Shown: positions 32,357 to 59,715, counted from the first letter of the stretch. The stretch: 64,000 bases of DNA from Leptospira noguchii serovar Panama str. CZ214 (GCF_000306255.2 NZ_AKWY02000021.1:214001-278000), one strand, 5' to 3'. Program-made: numbers and translations. Notes: generated by a model from the letters alone, not told the origin.

Positions 32357-33194
32357 ATTTTACTTTTTCACTATAAAACGGATTTCTACTGTTTACCTGA
32401 ATCATTAAAACAGAAGTAACGTTTTTTGAGGCACAGAAAGTTCTTACAAAATACTTAAGTAAAAGAATCAGAATTGAGTAACATTCAAAATCGATTTGAA
32501 CACCAAACATTACAATAACGTCTGCACATAATAAACCAAATCAAAACCTATAATATTTGATATTTATAATCCTCTTTTATATGGAAACATCATATCTAAA
32601 ATCGGCTATGAATTTCTCTTCTATAGTTTTCTATCAGATATTTTGAAAATAAAACTAAATCATAAAAATAGATCACGAAAAAAAGAACGGTTCCACTTGT
32701 TATATTTTTTCATCATCAATTGATCTAACTTTTTTATTTTTAAAATTTAGAAATAGTTTCTTTAGTGTCTTACACTCGAGCGCATGAAGATAAATACTAT
32801 AAATTGTTTCTTCTAAAAAAATTAGAATGTGGGATTTCCTTCAAAAAACTATGAATTCCAGGTTAGGCGCAATTTTTGAGAACTTCTACATCTCCGCAAA
32901 ATCGCCGTTAATTTTTGGTACTATTTTCATTCGTCCGAGTTGTATGTGTTTATTTTATTTCATTTTTAAAAAACCTAACATTTTGTCTAAAAAGACGTTT
33001 CTTTTGATATATTTTATTGGAGGAATTACGACTATCGTCTTGAATTCACACTAAATCTTATTTATAGAAAACAAAACAACGATTAGTTTTTGTATACGTA
33101 TCATTTTATATGGTGATTGATTGCTATCAGATATTAAAATTCAAAGATATTAGGACTTACTGAAATTTTCCAAAAAATGCATATTTCTAACAAC

Positions 33195-33226
<32 letters not shown>

Positions 33227-33294
33227 CGTTCATTACATATTTTAGTAAATTTATAAAAAAGGATCTCTATTTAAAAATTGAGTCAACGTTGAGT

Positions 33295-33741
<447 letters not shown>

Positions 33742-33983
33742 GATCTTTTTAAATTTAGAAGACAAATCCGAAAACATACCGTATACTTTTACCTGGAAAA
33801 CCTTTTCTTATAATATTCCATAAATTATAACCTTGTATTAAAAATTTCTTAATCTTTAGATCTAAAAGGAAACTATAATTTTTTAAGCACCTCTTTTCTA
33901 ACATCCCAAATTTTGTGTTTGTGCTGTGTTAAAGAAATCCATTTTACAAACAAAGAATTTAGTTTTTAATCCTTTTTGCAAAA

Positions 33984-34991
<1,008 letters not shown>

Positions 34992-34996
34992 AGAAA

Positions 34997-35516
<520 letters not shown>

Positions 35517-36137
35517 TTAGATTTTAGAAAGAGAATCCATAAATTCAACCGCTTCTTTTCGTTTTCCATAAAGAGAAGAACGATTGAAAACAAGACGAGC
35601 GGAAGATTCTAAAATTACATCCAGTTCTTGAAGTCCGTTTGCCTTAAGTGTTCCTCCAGTAGAAACTAAATCTACGATACAATCGGAAAGACCAACGAGA
35701 GGTGCGAGTTCTATACTTCCATAGAGTTTAAAAATTTCACAGGAAAGTCCTTTCAAAAAGAAAAACTCTCTGGCTAAGTTTGGATATTTAGTAGCCACTC
35801 GAATTTTACGATGATTTGCTTCTAAAGTAAATCCACTCGGAGCCGCAAGAGAAAGCCTACACTTTCCAATTTTTAAATCCAAAGGAGTCGCTAGATCATA
35901 ACCTCCTTCTTTTAAAACGTCCCACCCACTGATCCCAGCATCCGCTGCACATTGTTCCACATAAGTAGCAACATCTTGAGAACGTACAAGTAAAATTCGA
36001 ACTTTTCCCTTTGGGTCGTTGTAGATCAGTTCTTTAGAATTAGGATCAGGTTTAGAAGAAAGCCAACCTCTGGAGATCATCAGATCGATGCTCTCCTCGG
36101 CCAATCTTCCTTTAGGCAAAGCCAGAGTTAACATCAA
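35517..36137 (-). CDS. hisG: ATP phosphoribosyltransferase, short form
   Basis: HisG catalyses the first step of histidine synthesis (ATP + PRPP). The 206-aa protein is the short, catalytic-only form: [15 protein letters not shown] at the start and the PRPP loop [16 protein letters not shown] near 157-172. Short HisG needs the regulatory partner HisZ, which is not in this window. Its start overlaps the TPR gene stop by 4 bp (ATGA), so it is at the end of the rpsA-TPR-hisG transcript. No other his gene is adjacent. Confidence 0.95.
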   Translation of the reverse strand: MMLTLALPKGRLAEESIDLMISRGWLSSKPDPNSKELIYNDPKGKVRILLVRSQDVATYVEQCAADAGISGWDVLKEGGYDLATPLDLKIGKCRLSLAAPSGFTLEANHRKIRVATKYPNLAREFFFLKGLSCEIFKLYGSIELAPLVGLSDCIVDLVSTGGTLKANGLQELDVILESSARLVFNRSSLYGKRKEAVEFMDSLSKI

Positions 36138-36877
36138 CCCTTTTGGTTGAGTTGTATGAGTAAAAACGTAGCGTATTGTTTTACGGTATTATAATCCGTA
36201 GCAGGAGTTTTAATTTCCTGATCCAAAACCTTTTTTAGAGATTCGGTCGCTTCCGCCTTTTTACCGTTCTTTACTTGAAGTCTGCCGGTTTGATACAAAC
36301 TCCAAGCTAAAAATCCGTTGGCTTCTCTTGTATTTGCAAGAAGATTTGCGGAAACGCTAAAGTCTGTTTCGGCTAACGCCAAATTTCCTTCTCTTTCTCG
36401 GAGATTACCCGCAAGATAAAAATAGTACGCCTTTACTTCTGTAGGCTCTTCGATTTTTTTACCAGCCCATTCCAATTTATCTGCGGCTTTTTGAAATTCT
36501 CCGTTACGGGAATACAAATCGGAAAGAGTTTTTGCGAGCCTGAGTTCTAATTTTTTAGAAGAATACTGAGCAGAAATTTCTTCGTAGGCCTTGATCTTTT
36601 CTTTCAAATCAGTTGTTGGATTAGTACGGAATTTTTTTTCCAGAATCTCCAGAGCAATGGTTCCCTTTTCAAATTGAGAATCCTGATATTGAACATAAAT
36701 GACTACCGCAAGAACAATTACTAAAATTGCCCCTACGCCAATCAATACTTCCTTGATTCGAAAAGAAATTGCTCTGAAAAATTTGGCGAAAGCCAATTCC
36801 ATTTTGCTTCCTTGAAAATCTGCATATGGATCGACTTTTACTTCTTTGGCTGTCTGACCGATCTCGTACCGTTTCAT
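36134..36877 (-). CDS. Membrane-anchored TPR protein (YfgM-like)
   Basis: The 247-aa protein has a cytoplasmic N-terminus with a single membrane helix ([21 protein letters not shown], about residues 43-64) and a periplasmic TPR-like domain ([44 protein letters not shown]). The architecture matches the YfgM/TPR_21 family, linked to the Sec translocon in other bacteria. It sits between rpsA (24-bp gap) and hisG (4-bp overlap). The function here is inferred only from architecture. Confidence 0.75.
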   Translation of the reverse strand: MKRYEIGQTAKEVKVDPYADFQGSKMELAFAKFFRAISFRIKEVLIGVGAILVIVLAVVIYVQYQDSQFEKGTIALEILEKKFRTNPTTDLKEKIKAYEEISAQYSSKKLELRLAKTLSDLYSRNGEFQKAADKLEWAGKKIEEPTEVKAYYFYLAGNLREREGNLALAETDFSVSANLLANTREANGFLAWSLYQTGRLQVKNGKKAEATESLKKVLDQEIKTPATDYNTVKQYATFLLIQLNQKG

Positions 36878-36889
36878 ATCAATCCTTCA

Positions 36890-38594
<1,705 letters not shown>

Positions 38595-38636
38595 TTACTC
38601 GGCTAATGGTATTGGATCCGTCTGAAAAATTAGGGG

Positions 38637-42627
<3,991 letters not shown>

Positions 42628-43149
42628 CTTCGAGTAGATCGTCCAAATTTTCGAATTTCAATTCTTTTACTTCCACGGGAGCGGGAAGATCCGATAGTTT
42701 ATTCAATCCAAAATGAATCAAGAACTCTTTCGTAGTTCCATACAAAGCGGGTCGTCCGGGAACTTCTTTATTTCCGACCGGTTTGACCAACTTTTTAGAA
42801 ATGAGAGACGTAACCATAGCACGAGAAGAAACTCCTCGAATCTCGTCTATTTCTGGAAGTGTGATCGGTTGTTTGTAAGCGATGATAGCCAGTGTGTCTA
42901 AACTAGACTTAGAAAGTTGTTCCCTTCTTTTTTCTTTAAAAATATTTCCGAGTAGTTCCGCAAAACCTTCGTTAGTTACAAACTGATAGGCTCCAGCAAT
43001 TTCTTTTAGTAGAAATCCACCGTTCTTTTCGGAATAATCCAAAACGAGTTCGTCTAAAATTTCACGGGCCTCTGTTTTTTCAATTTCCGCAGATTTGGCG
43101 ATACTCGCCAATTTTAGGGGTTCACCGGAAACAAATAGTAAGGCCTCGA

Positions 43150-43935
<786 letters not shown>

Positions 43936-43952
43936 TCAAAAGAAATCTACCT

Positions 43953-45390
<1,438 letters not shown>

Positions 45391-45395
45391 CGGAA

Positions 45396-48599
<3,204 letters not shown>

Positions 48600-48600
48600 T

Positions 48601-49095
48601 TTAGATAACCTCCTGTTCAAAGTTGATCAGGACGGATAAATTTAAATTGAGTATCAACGTTTCGTCCGCCTGGCTGACAGATTCTATCAAAGAACTATAA
48701 TTGAGAGAAAGATCATCCGTAGCTTTACTAACTTTATCGAATTGAATTTTTATAACTTGTCTCACTGTATCGACTAAAATCCCGGCGCGTTTATCCTCGT
48801 GAACCACTACGATAATTCGAGTAGAAGGCATAATGTCGCTATATCCGATTCCGAAAACCTGCTTTAAATCTAAGATCGGAATGATCTCCCCCCTAAGATT
48901 AATCACTCCTAAAATATAATCATCTCCGTTTGGAATTCTAGTGATCGGAACCGGTTTTAGAATTTCGTGGATTTTCAGAATATCGATTCCAAAAATCTCT
49001 TCTTGCACGTTGAAAGTTAAGTATTCCTTTTGAGATTCCGTAGTTTTATCTGCTTCTAAGGATTCAAGATATTGTCTATTATCGAATGAGGCCAT
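48601..49095 (-). CDS. cheW: Chemotaxis coupling protein CheW
   Basis: The 164-aa single CheW domain has YLTFNVQEEIFGIDILKIHEIL, RIPNGDDYILGVINLRGEIIPILDL and RIIVVVHEDKRAGILVD. CheW links chemoreceptors to CheA. It is the first gene of the cheW-cheA-cheB-cheY operon; its stop codon neighbours the cheA start by one base and contains the cheA ribosome-binding site. Confidence 0.96.
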   Translation of the reverse strand: MASFDNRQYLESLEADKTTESQKEYLTFNVQEEIFGIDILKIHEILKPVPITRIPNGDDYILGVINLRGEIIPILDLKQVFGIGYSDIMPSTRIIVVVHEDKRAGILVDTVRQVIKIQFDKVSKATDDLSLNYSSLIESVSQADETLILNLNLSVLINFEQEVI

Positions 49096-49706
49096 AATGT
49101 TACCTAGCGGTTCTCCATAAAATCCAGAATCAATCTATAAAACGGATCGTAATCTGTTTTTCAAGAACAATCGAAAGAAAGAGCTTACTAAACCTACAAA
49201 TTCTTACATTTTTTCACAAGCGAAACTCTTTTTTCAATAGAACTTGAGTTACACACACAATTGTTAACATAACCCAAAAATCGAACTTACGTCCAACAGT
49301 TCTAAAAACTTTAACGGATGCTCATAAAATCTGTCGTTAAAAATTAAAGTGCCAAACTCAAGAGACAGTATAAGGTATAAATCTTTTGGGAGCCATACTT
49401 TCACGTTTGTTTTAGTCCACCTAAAGATTTTTCAAAAAGAAGCAACCTTTGAGACGAAGAAATCCGACTAAACCAAAGTAAACACTCAGATTTCACCTAC
49501 TCTATTTTTTAAATCTTAAAAAAAGAATAAATTAAAGAAAGCAAATCGCAAAACTCCAAAAATGAAAAGATAGATCCTATTCTTTTTACTCAGGAATCTT
49601 TCGAACACATTCTTTCACCTCCTAAAAGCCATATTCGGTTTTATACTCGACTGACATTTGTTACTGAACTGCTGCAGATATAAATAGACAAGATTTTAGC
49701 GTTTTT
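49096..49706. other. Intergenic region upstream of cheW
   Basis: 611 bp without a credible ORF. It should contain the promoter of the long cheW-to-hisG gene string and the end of the cyclo-ligase transcript. No dispersed-repeat copy or clear hairpin was recognised. Confidence 0.5.
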
Positions 49707-50270
49707 TCAGACGATTTGATAAATTTTTTTCTCTGTAACTACCTGACCTACTCTTATATCATGATCTTCCTTTGCAAAACTTGCCGGAAAAAGTTCCTCA
49801 TAAGTAAGTCCGATCAATTTTGCAGAATCCATTTCGCAAAGGGTTCTATCATAAAAACCTCCACCACGTCCTAGGCGATAACCAAACTGATCATAACCTA
49901 AGGCAGGTACGATGATCCATTCCGCATCTTTAAAATTCAGAGTTTTAGTACCTTTAGGTTCTAAAATTCCGAAGGGCCCGCTTTCCCAGGCTTCAGGAAG
50001 AATGAATTCCAATTTTTCGCCTTGGATCTTTGGAAAATAAATTTCTTTTCCAGAATGATCCCAACCCAAAACTTTTGGATCCACCTTTACTTCCCATTTA
50101 TCGGGAGAATAAGCGATGATCTTTCGAGCATGGAACGTAATTTCTTTTAAAAATCCGAGAATAGAGAGGTCTTTTTTTTCTCTTTCTTCCAATAAGGTAA
50201 GTAAAGTTCGAAGTGCATTTCTAGATTGAAGTTTCAAAGAGGATTCCTTTTCAAACAAAAGGAAAATCAA
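49707..50270 (-). CDS. 5-formyltetrahydrofolate cyclo-ligase
   Basis: The 187-aa enzyme converts 5-formyl-THF to methenyl-THF using ATP. It has the family motif GYRLGRGGGFYDRTLCEM near residue 135, IIVPALGYDQFG and GLTYEELFP. The start appears to be TTG at 50270, overlapping the zapA stop (TTGA) with GGAG just upstream. The zapA-cyclo-ligase adjacency is common in bacteria. Confidence 0.9.
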   Translation of the reverse strand: MIFLLFEKESSLKLQSRNALRTLLTLLEEREKKDLSILGFLKEITFHARKIIAYSPDKWEVKVDPKVLGWDHSGKEIYFPKIQGEKLEFILPEAWESGPFGILEPKGTKTLNFKDAEWIIVPALGYDQFGYRLGRGGGFYDRTLCEMDSAKLIGLTYEELFPASFAKEDHDIRVGQVVTEKKIYQIV

Positions 50271-50584
50271 AGATCTCCAATGATTCCTTCTTCTAACATC
50301 ATAATGAGTTTACGGGTTTTTTCTTCTATTTCTATCTCTCCAATTTTGGTAGAAACGGAAGTAGGTTCATTTTTAATTTCTTTTGCCTGGTGTAATTCAT
50401 CTGCAAAGTTGAGTGCGGCTAAAATAGCAAGTTTCTGTCTAGAAGCTCCCGGCATTCCTGCTCCTAGTTCTCTGAGTTTACGATCTACCTCTTCCGACAG
50501 AGAATAAATATAGTCTTCTTCGGCTTCGCTGAGGATCGTATATTCCTCTCCGAGGATTCTGACTTTTACCCTACGGAGGTCCAT
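50267..50584 (-). CDS. zapA: Cell division protein ZapA
   Basis: The 105-aa protein begins MDLRRVKVRILGEEYTILSEAEEDYIYSL as a typical ZapA N-terminal beta-strand domain. The DRKLRELGAGMPGASRQKLAILAALNFADEL segment and a C-terminal coiled coil follow. ZapA bundles FtsZ filaments. It lies 8 bp after the coiled-coil gene and overlaps the cyclo-ligase start. Confidence 0.92.
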   Translation of the reverse strand: MDLRRVKVRILGEEYTILSEAEEDYIYSLSEEVDRKLRELGAGMPGASRQKLAILAALNFADELHQAKEIKNEPTSVSTKIGEIEIEEKTRKLIMMLEEGIIGDL

Positions 50585-50592
50585 TTATAAAC

Positions 50593-51225
50593 TCAAGCTT
50601 TAGGATCGTCCTCGATGATTAGAAAATCATCGTCTTCATCCGCATCAAATACGCTGATTGAATCTTCATCGTCTTCTATGATAATATCATCATCTTCATC
50701 CAAGGCTAATTCGGATTCCTGGTCATCGGAAATTTCAAGTGCCTCTTCATCTTTTTCAGGGACTTCTGTGATCAAAGAAATGTCGTCATCATCTTCATCC
50801 AGAAGAATGATTTCATCATCTTCGCCAAATTCATCCTCAGCGGAAGCCGTTTCTTTCACTACATTGGAAGCAGCAGCCGTAGTCGCCGCTGCAGCAGGAG
50901 CACCACCGCCATAATGGGGTGAAGTCGAAGCAGAGGTTGCAGGCAAGGAATCCAATCTTCCCAAGAGTTGATTGATTTTTCCTTCTAGTTTTCGTTCTCT
51001 TTCTTTAAGATCATTTAATTCGTTTGTAGTCTTTTGTAATTGTTCCCTAAGAGAAGAAAGTTCTTTTTCTTTCTCCTCCATTGCCAGTTTCATCTGGTCG
51101 TTTTCCGCTCGGAGAGCTTCGTTTTCGGATTCTAATCGACCATTTTCAACGCGAAGATCAGCGATGAGTTCGAGGGCTTTTACGACCTTGCTTTCTAATT
51201 CTTCAATGGTCTCCATGGTAAGCAT
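50593..51225 (-). CDS. Coiled-coil protein with long acidic tail, ZapB-like position
   Basis: The 210-aa protein has an N-terminal coiled coil (about residues 5-90: VVKALELIADLRVENGRLES, heptads continuing to GRLDSLPA) resembling ZapB-like cell-division factors, an Ala/Thr-rich linker, and a C-terminal half that is extraordinarily acidic (runs such as LLDEDDDDIS and ALDEDDDIIIEDDED). It has an AGGGAG site before the ATG and lies 8 bp upstream of zapA. A division or FtsZ-linked role is inferred from the position only. Confidence 0.7.
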   Translation of the reverse strand: MLTMETIEELESKVVKALELIADLRVENGRLESENEALRAENDQMKLAMEEKEKELSSLREQLQKTTNELNDLKERERKLEGKINQLLGRLDSLPATSASTSPHYGGGAPAAAATTAAASNVVKETASAEDEFGEDDEIILLDEDDDDISLITEVPEKDEEALEISDDQESELALDEDDDIIIEDDEDSISVFDADEDDDFLIIEDDPKA

Positions 51226-51262
51226 AACCTGATTCTCCCTTAAAAAACATTCTCTGAAAACG

Positions 51263-51289
51263 AAAAAAGGCCCTGTAAATTACAGAGCC
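51263..51289 (-). terminator. Rho-independent terminator of the infC-rpmI-rplT operon
   Basis: On the minus strand GGCTCTG...CAGGGCC forms a GC-rich stem extended by TAA/TTA, immediately followed by six T residues (51263-51268 on the plus strand are A). It lies 24 bp after the rplT stop and before the coiled-coil gene. Confidence 0.85.
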
Positions 51290-51313
51290 GTCAATTTTAG
51301 TAAAGCTGATTTG

Positions 51314-51873
<560 letters not shown>

Positions 51874-51893
51874 GGGTTCCTTTTTTTCGGAAA

Positions 51894-52450
<557 letters not shown>

Positions 52451-52710
52451 TTCCAAGATTTTATCCCTAAGCGCGTTTTCAAGCGATTTTTGACTCCATT
52501 TCGGTGAAAGGAAGCTTTATTGCAAGTCGATTTTACATTACTACTTCAGTGAACGAATATATTATATTTTTATGACTTACAAAGTCTCCTATCTATTAGG
52601 GATTCAAATTTTAAAGTCAAATGGAATTGATCTGGCTGTTCTTACGACCACTATAATTTAGTGACAACAAGTTCGGAGGAAGAAAATGAGAAAGAATTTT
52701 CTAAAAGTAT

Positions 52711-52770
52711 GAGTTTCTACAATTTTAGAATTTGTTTGTAAAATCATGATTTGGGGTAATTCCCACATTT
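52711..52770. repeat. Extended dispersed repeat, copy 2
   Basis: GAGTTTCTACAATTT, GTAAAATCATGA and GGTAATTCCCACATTT appear in the same order as at 32306-32356, with 9 extra bases between the first and second block. Confidence 0.6.
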
Positions 52771-52954
52771 TAGGAGTCGATCGTAAAATTCAGATCCCAA
52801 ATTTTTTCAGAAAAATAAGTTATGACCGAACCCGCGTCAGTTTAAAGGAATTTCTATAAAATAATTTTTTCATTTTATGATGGCCGCAAAATGGCTATTT
52901 TTATGCAAAATTTGATGAAGCTTTAGCATCGGGATGCTCCATTTTTTTAATACT

Positions 52955-53033
52955 CAACTTTCAACATGCGGGAACTCTCACAAAACTGAATGATTTCACT
53001 GTTCAACTTTTCAGAACGTGGGAACTCTCACAC
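52955..53033. repeat. Two direct copies of the GGGAACTCTCACA repeat
   Basis: ATGCGGGAACTCTCACA (52967-52983) and ACGTGGGAACTCTCACA (53017-53033), each preceded by TCAACTTT(T)CA. Spacing is 50 bp, close to the 47-bp spacing of the pair at 5010-5077. Confidence 0.6.
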
Positions 53034-53177
53034 CTCACATTCTGAAAGTTTTTAATCGAAAAAATCATTTGTTTTCGAAAATTGGGAACAAAATTTGGAG
53101 GAGTTCCTAGATAGAAACAAATTTCTCAAAACGATTCTAACAAAACTTTGCCTTTGGTCAGAAAACCCAAAGTTATT

Positions 53178-55094
<1,917 letters not shown>

Positions 55095-55416
55095 AAACTT
55101 ATCCTAAGATTCTATTTTTTTCTTGTGAGAAAGAATTTGGCATAAACTTAAAATTTTTTTGCCACCGATCCTATAATCTCGGAAACGTTTACCAAGTTCA
55201 GGTTCTTAAAAAACGTGAGTTCAATATAACCAATGCAAAAGTGATTCCAGTGAAAATCCCACCTAAGAACTCAACAAAGCGCTTCCTGAACTAAAGCAAC
55301 AGGATCAGGTTTTTCCTCTCCATTCGCAAAAATCGTAGGTATTTTTCAACCGATTTGTAGGAACCCAAGAAAAACCTGTGTTGACTGTACTCAATACCTC
55401 ATCGAGTTTGTAATTG
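55095..55416. other. Divergent intergenic region between thrS and carA
   Basis: 322 bp that must hold both promoters. A TTGACT at 55381 could be a -35 element for carA, but no good -10 follows at the right spacing. No riboswitch-like structure was recognised. Confidence 0.45.
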
Positions 55417-56505
<1,089 letters not shown>

Positions 56506-56511
56506 AGACTT

Positions 56512-56770
56512 ATGACAGAATTTCCACAACTCCCCGACAGAATTTTAGGACTTCCCATTGGTAAAGATTTTTCAATCGAAGCCTTGGTCAAAGACGTTTG
56601 GAATCCGGAAACGGACGATCTATTCCCTCCAAAAAATTTTTTAGGTGTTGGTTACGGTTTGAACTTCTACGCAATTGCTAGAAAGACCGGACTTCTATAA
56701 GATTTTCTGAGCGCTCGTTCTTGCATGGGCTTGGTTTCGTTTTCGTAAAAAGAATCGAAAGCGTGTATAA
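56512..56770 (+). pseudogene. DUF5808-like small membrane protein, apparently frameshifted
   Basis: The open frame to 56700 (62 aa) has the core WNPETDDLFPPKNFLGVGYGL with NF, resembling DUF5808 (acidic Asp-Asp pair, F-x-P-K, G-x-x-x-NF). In the +1 frame the sequence continues YKIF, TGA (56708-56710), then ALVLAWAWFRFRKKNRKRV and a stop at 56770: a membrane helix with a basic end, just what such proteins carry. One extra base near 56695 plus one nonsense change would explain it. Total length is 258+1 nt. It lies 6 bp after carA. Confidence 0.5.
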
Positions 56771-56814
56771 CGTTTTAGGTTATCAAAACGGATTTTTGGA
56801 TTCGGAGAATGTCC

Positions 56815-58356
56815 ATGAAAGAAAATCATAATATTCTAAATCTTCCTCGGGATCTTGTCGAGGATCTGCAAACGGGACGAAGAATCAAAACCAAGTCCCA
56901 AGGTTGGTTCGATATCGCGTCGATCGAAGAAGTCCAATGGCGCTCCGTCAAAATCGGACCGTTTACGACAAAAGAAGACGGTCAGTATTACACGAACTCG
57001 GTCGGTCTTATCAAAAATTCCGAGGCTTACGATGACTGTCCGGAGATACTCGTATGGCTTCCACGTTTGGGACTTTATGGAACCTGGGATTCCAGTCACG
57101 ACGAACTTCATACATTCCCGAATCAAACTTGGACGAGCATGAAATCGAATTTGGTTCCTTTTATAGAAGCGCAATGGGGAAGTTACAAAGGGAATAACAA
57201 GGTCAAGCATGAAACCCTGGAAAGCGCAAACACTTATGCAGAAGCCTTCGACTTTATACCTTACAACCTAAAAGAAACGGTAAAGAATATTCCGGACAAA
57301 AGGTTAACCGAATTTCTTAAAAAATACGAAACCGCAATTCTTCGTCATCCCGATATTTACGCTTTAGACGACGCGTATTTCGCATTAGCAGAAAGCTATT
57401 TTCGTCTGGGCCAAAACGATTCCGAAGGAGAAAAAAACTGGAAAGAAAAATTCCTGCAAATTTTGAGTTATTATCCGGAAGGCAGATTTCATCATGAAAG
57501 AGCCGCCGCGGAAATGTATGTTTGGGCCTCCCCGGAATTCGGATTGGAAGTTTTTAAGAATCTACTCGAAAAGGATAAAAGACAACCGGAATACGCGGGC
57601 GGCGCGGATTTGGTTTCGGCGCTTTTGATCCATCACCCGGATTGGCGAAAATCCATTTTAGAACTTTCTAAAGTAAAAGAGAATACGATCGGAGTTCTTC
57701 GTTCCTCGGAAGTAGCAAAACGACGGGCGCTCACTTCAGGCGACTCTCTCAACGTCAAACTCAAACAAAACGCCAAAGCGATGGAAGCCGTCACGGAACT
57801 GATCTCTCAGATCGACGAGATCGTTCTTTCCGTGGCGTCCGGAGAATTCTCCGATCAAGACGTTCATATCTCACGACACAAAAAAGTGGCCGATCGGATC
57901 GCTCAAGGCTGGGAATACTTAAGGAAAAAAAAATATTCAAAAGTCGAAGAATTGCTCGGCTCCATATTTGCGGATTACGAACACGACGCGGAAGCGCTTT
58001 TCTTGGAAGCGAGATTCTTTTGGCTGAGGTCCGATTCTCCCGAAGAAGGAATGAAACGAGCCGAAAAGAATCTCCTCTTAGCCGCGAAAGGCGATCTCGT
58101 TGGAAGAAGCAGACTTCACAATCTGATCGGATGCGCGTTAGACGAAATGGGTAAACTAAAGGAAGCGATCGAACCTTTCAAAAAGGCGGAAGAATTGTCT
58201 CCGAAAGATTCGATCTATTCCGCAAACCTCGCGGAAATCCATTGGAAACTGGAAAACAAAACATTGGCGGTCCGTTACGCGAAAAAGGCAAAGAATATGG
58301 GAGACAAATCGCCGATCGTGGAAACGATCCTAAAGGACACGGCTATAAAAAGTTAA
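56815..58356 (+). CDS. TPR-repeat protein of unknown function, intact copy
   Basis: The 513-aa protein starts MKENHNILNLPRDLVEDL with GGAG 7 nt upstream (an ATG 6 nt earlier is possible). The N-terminal 160 aa are a non-TPR domain with WFDIASIEEVQW and YTNSVGLIKNSEAY. The C-terminal half holds TPR-like helical pairs (LHNLIGCALDEMGKLKEAIEPFKKAEELSPK, read as IGCALDEMGKLKEAI and SANLAEIHWKLENK). No signal peptide is seen. Codon use is visibly GC-richer than flanking genes (30 of 60 bases G/C at 57601-57660). A decayed paralogue lies at 60310-61797. Confidence 0.82.
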   Translation: MKENHNILNLPRDLVEDLQTGRRIKTKSQGWFDIASIEEVQWRSVKIGPFTTKEDGQYYTNSVGLIKNSEAYDDCPEILVWLPRLGLYGTWDSSHDELHTFPNQTWTSMKSNLVPFIEAQWGSYKGNNKVKHETLESANTYAEAFDFIPYNLKETVKNIPDKRLTEFLKKYETAILRHPDIYALDDAYFALAESYFRLGQNDSEGEKNWKEKFLQILSYYPEGRFHHERAAAEMYVWASPEFGLEVFKNLLEKDKRQPEYAGGADLVSALLIHHPDWRKSILELSKVKENTIGVLRSSEVAKRRALTSGDSLNVKLKQNAKAMEAVTELISQIDEIVLSVASGEFSDQDVHISRHKKVADRIAQGWEYLRKKKYSKVEELLGSIFADYEHDAEALFLEARFFWLRSDSPEEGMKRAEKNLLLAAKGDLVGRSRLHNLIGCALDEMGKLKEAIEPFKKAEELSPKDSIYSANLAEIHWKLENKTLAVRYAKKAKNMGDKSPIVETILKDTAIKS

Positions 58357-58536
58357 TCCTGTAAGGATCCGCACGTGGATACCTTTTAAAGAAGCTATAG
58401 GACAATTGCTTTAACGATGTCTCCAAGGTTCCAATCAATATTTGTGAATGATCGGAACCTACTTTTCGAATAAAATTCTCGCTAAAAAAATCCTTTTTCC
58501 CGGTATCAAATATATTGATTCGGAGTGAATCAATTT

Positions 58537-59080
58537 TTAATCCGATATCCATACAAGTCTTTCGTCCTTTCCTATGTCACTTGCCCAAAAATTATGAAAC
58601 AAAATGGTAACCAAATCGGTGGATATCCACGGATTTTTAAATTGAACGACCACCTTGAACCCATTCCTTTTCTTTAATGTTTCAAATTCTTCAAAGTGTT
58701 TTGTCTTTTCTGCGGCAATTCCTACATAGTATGTGAACAGACTTTACTGCAACGTCCGAAACAAGGTAATATACATCCCAATTTTTATCCAAAAAAGCAG
58801 AACCAGCTTCGTTCAAAATCTCACTCAACTCTTCGATATTGAAATTGACTTCGTTGTAATCTTGATCTATACCAACCGTGATACTAGTAGATTCGGAAAT
58901 GCTAAATCCGCTTTTGGTGGTTACAGGCGTATAAACTAAAACACCCGAAGACTTTTCGTCACCGTATTCGACACTTTCGTTCCAATCAATCCGTTCGAGA
59001 CGTTCCGTATAAGACCGAGATAAAGGATTTTCTTTTGCCTTTTCCAAATGTTCGGACATCGTTTTCGTAAATAGATTCAT
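58537..59080 (-). pseudogene. Unknown protein gene with one frameshift near its 3' third
   Basis: The frame from 59080 (MNLFTKTMSEHLEKAKENPL) runs to a stop at 58691. After about YYLVSDVAVKSV (near 58735) the neighbouring frame continues protein-like as YYVGIAAEKTKHFEEFE, then FKVVVQFKNPWISTDLV, ending ERLVWISD at 58537. The span is 543+1 nt, so a single inserted base in an ancestral 180-aa gene explains both parts. The product is soluble with no recognised domain. Confidence 0.65.
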
Positions 59081-59189
59081 TCGGAAAGTTTCCTATTTTT
59101 TGTTGAACAACCGATCGCAGTTTACAAAATCAAGAATGTTTCGTTAATCTCGATTTTAAAGTTTTACGTTCGGATTAATTCCGATTTTA

Positions 59190-59715
59190 TCAAGGCGAAC
59201 GATCGAATTCCATTTGAAATTTTTCGGAAGCGGCCTTAAGAATTTTATCCGCCTCGTCCATTCTTAGATGAATCTTATAGTAAGTATCGCGGATTTTCTG
59301 GGACTCCTCCGCCTTTTCCGATCTCAACAATAACATTAATCTTTTATAATATATAATCACGTGATCCGAAAAAATAGCCAGGACATATTCGTTCGAATCC
59401 CTAAAAGAAGAATCCCCTCTAAAATTTCCGATTTTGTGTATGTTTATTTTCGCACTCAAGATTTTCTTTTCCCAAATCCGAGTTTTATTCTCCGCTTCCG
59501 CGTAATCTTTTTTTTTCCAAGGAAGAATCGATCGACTTAGCGTCCTCAAAAATCCCGTCTATCACCAACAACATTCTATGATTGTATTCGATCGGATCCT
59601 GTTTGCATCCGAAACAAAGGAAGAAAAATACTCCGATCGATCCTAACGTTATATTTTTCCGAGCGTTCTTTGATAACATGCTCTGCAAATTAGAAAATTG
59701 AAAAATAGAATGCAA
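59190..59715 (-). pseudogene. Predicted lipoprotein gene split by a 9-A homopolymer
   Basis: The 5' part (to 59485) encodes MLSKNARKNITLGSIG and FFFLCFGCKQ, a lipoprotein signal with Cys after FG; 59679 is the likelier start, 59715 the longer one. At 59508-59516 the coding strand has nine A. With eight, SSLEKK reads on into DYAEAENKTRIWEKK and a helical domain ending EFDRSP at 59190. The span is 526 nt, one over a multiple of three. It could be a true pseudogene, a phase-variable gene, or a sequencing error. Confidence 0.7.

Noticed and set aside
32827..33054. 75-codon plus-strand frame with hydrophobic product
   Set aside because: No ribosome-binding site, no recognisable motif; chance frame in AT-rich DNA is likelier.
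53120..53177. CTTTGG/CCAAAG hairpin after thrS as a terminator
   Set aside because: Stem of six pairs without a following T-run; too weak to call.
55095..55416. T-box leader or riboswitch upstream of thrS or carA
   Set aside because: No specifier/antiterminator-like motif or convincing stem series could be found by eye.
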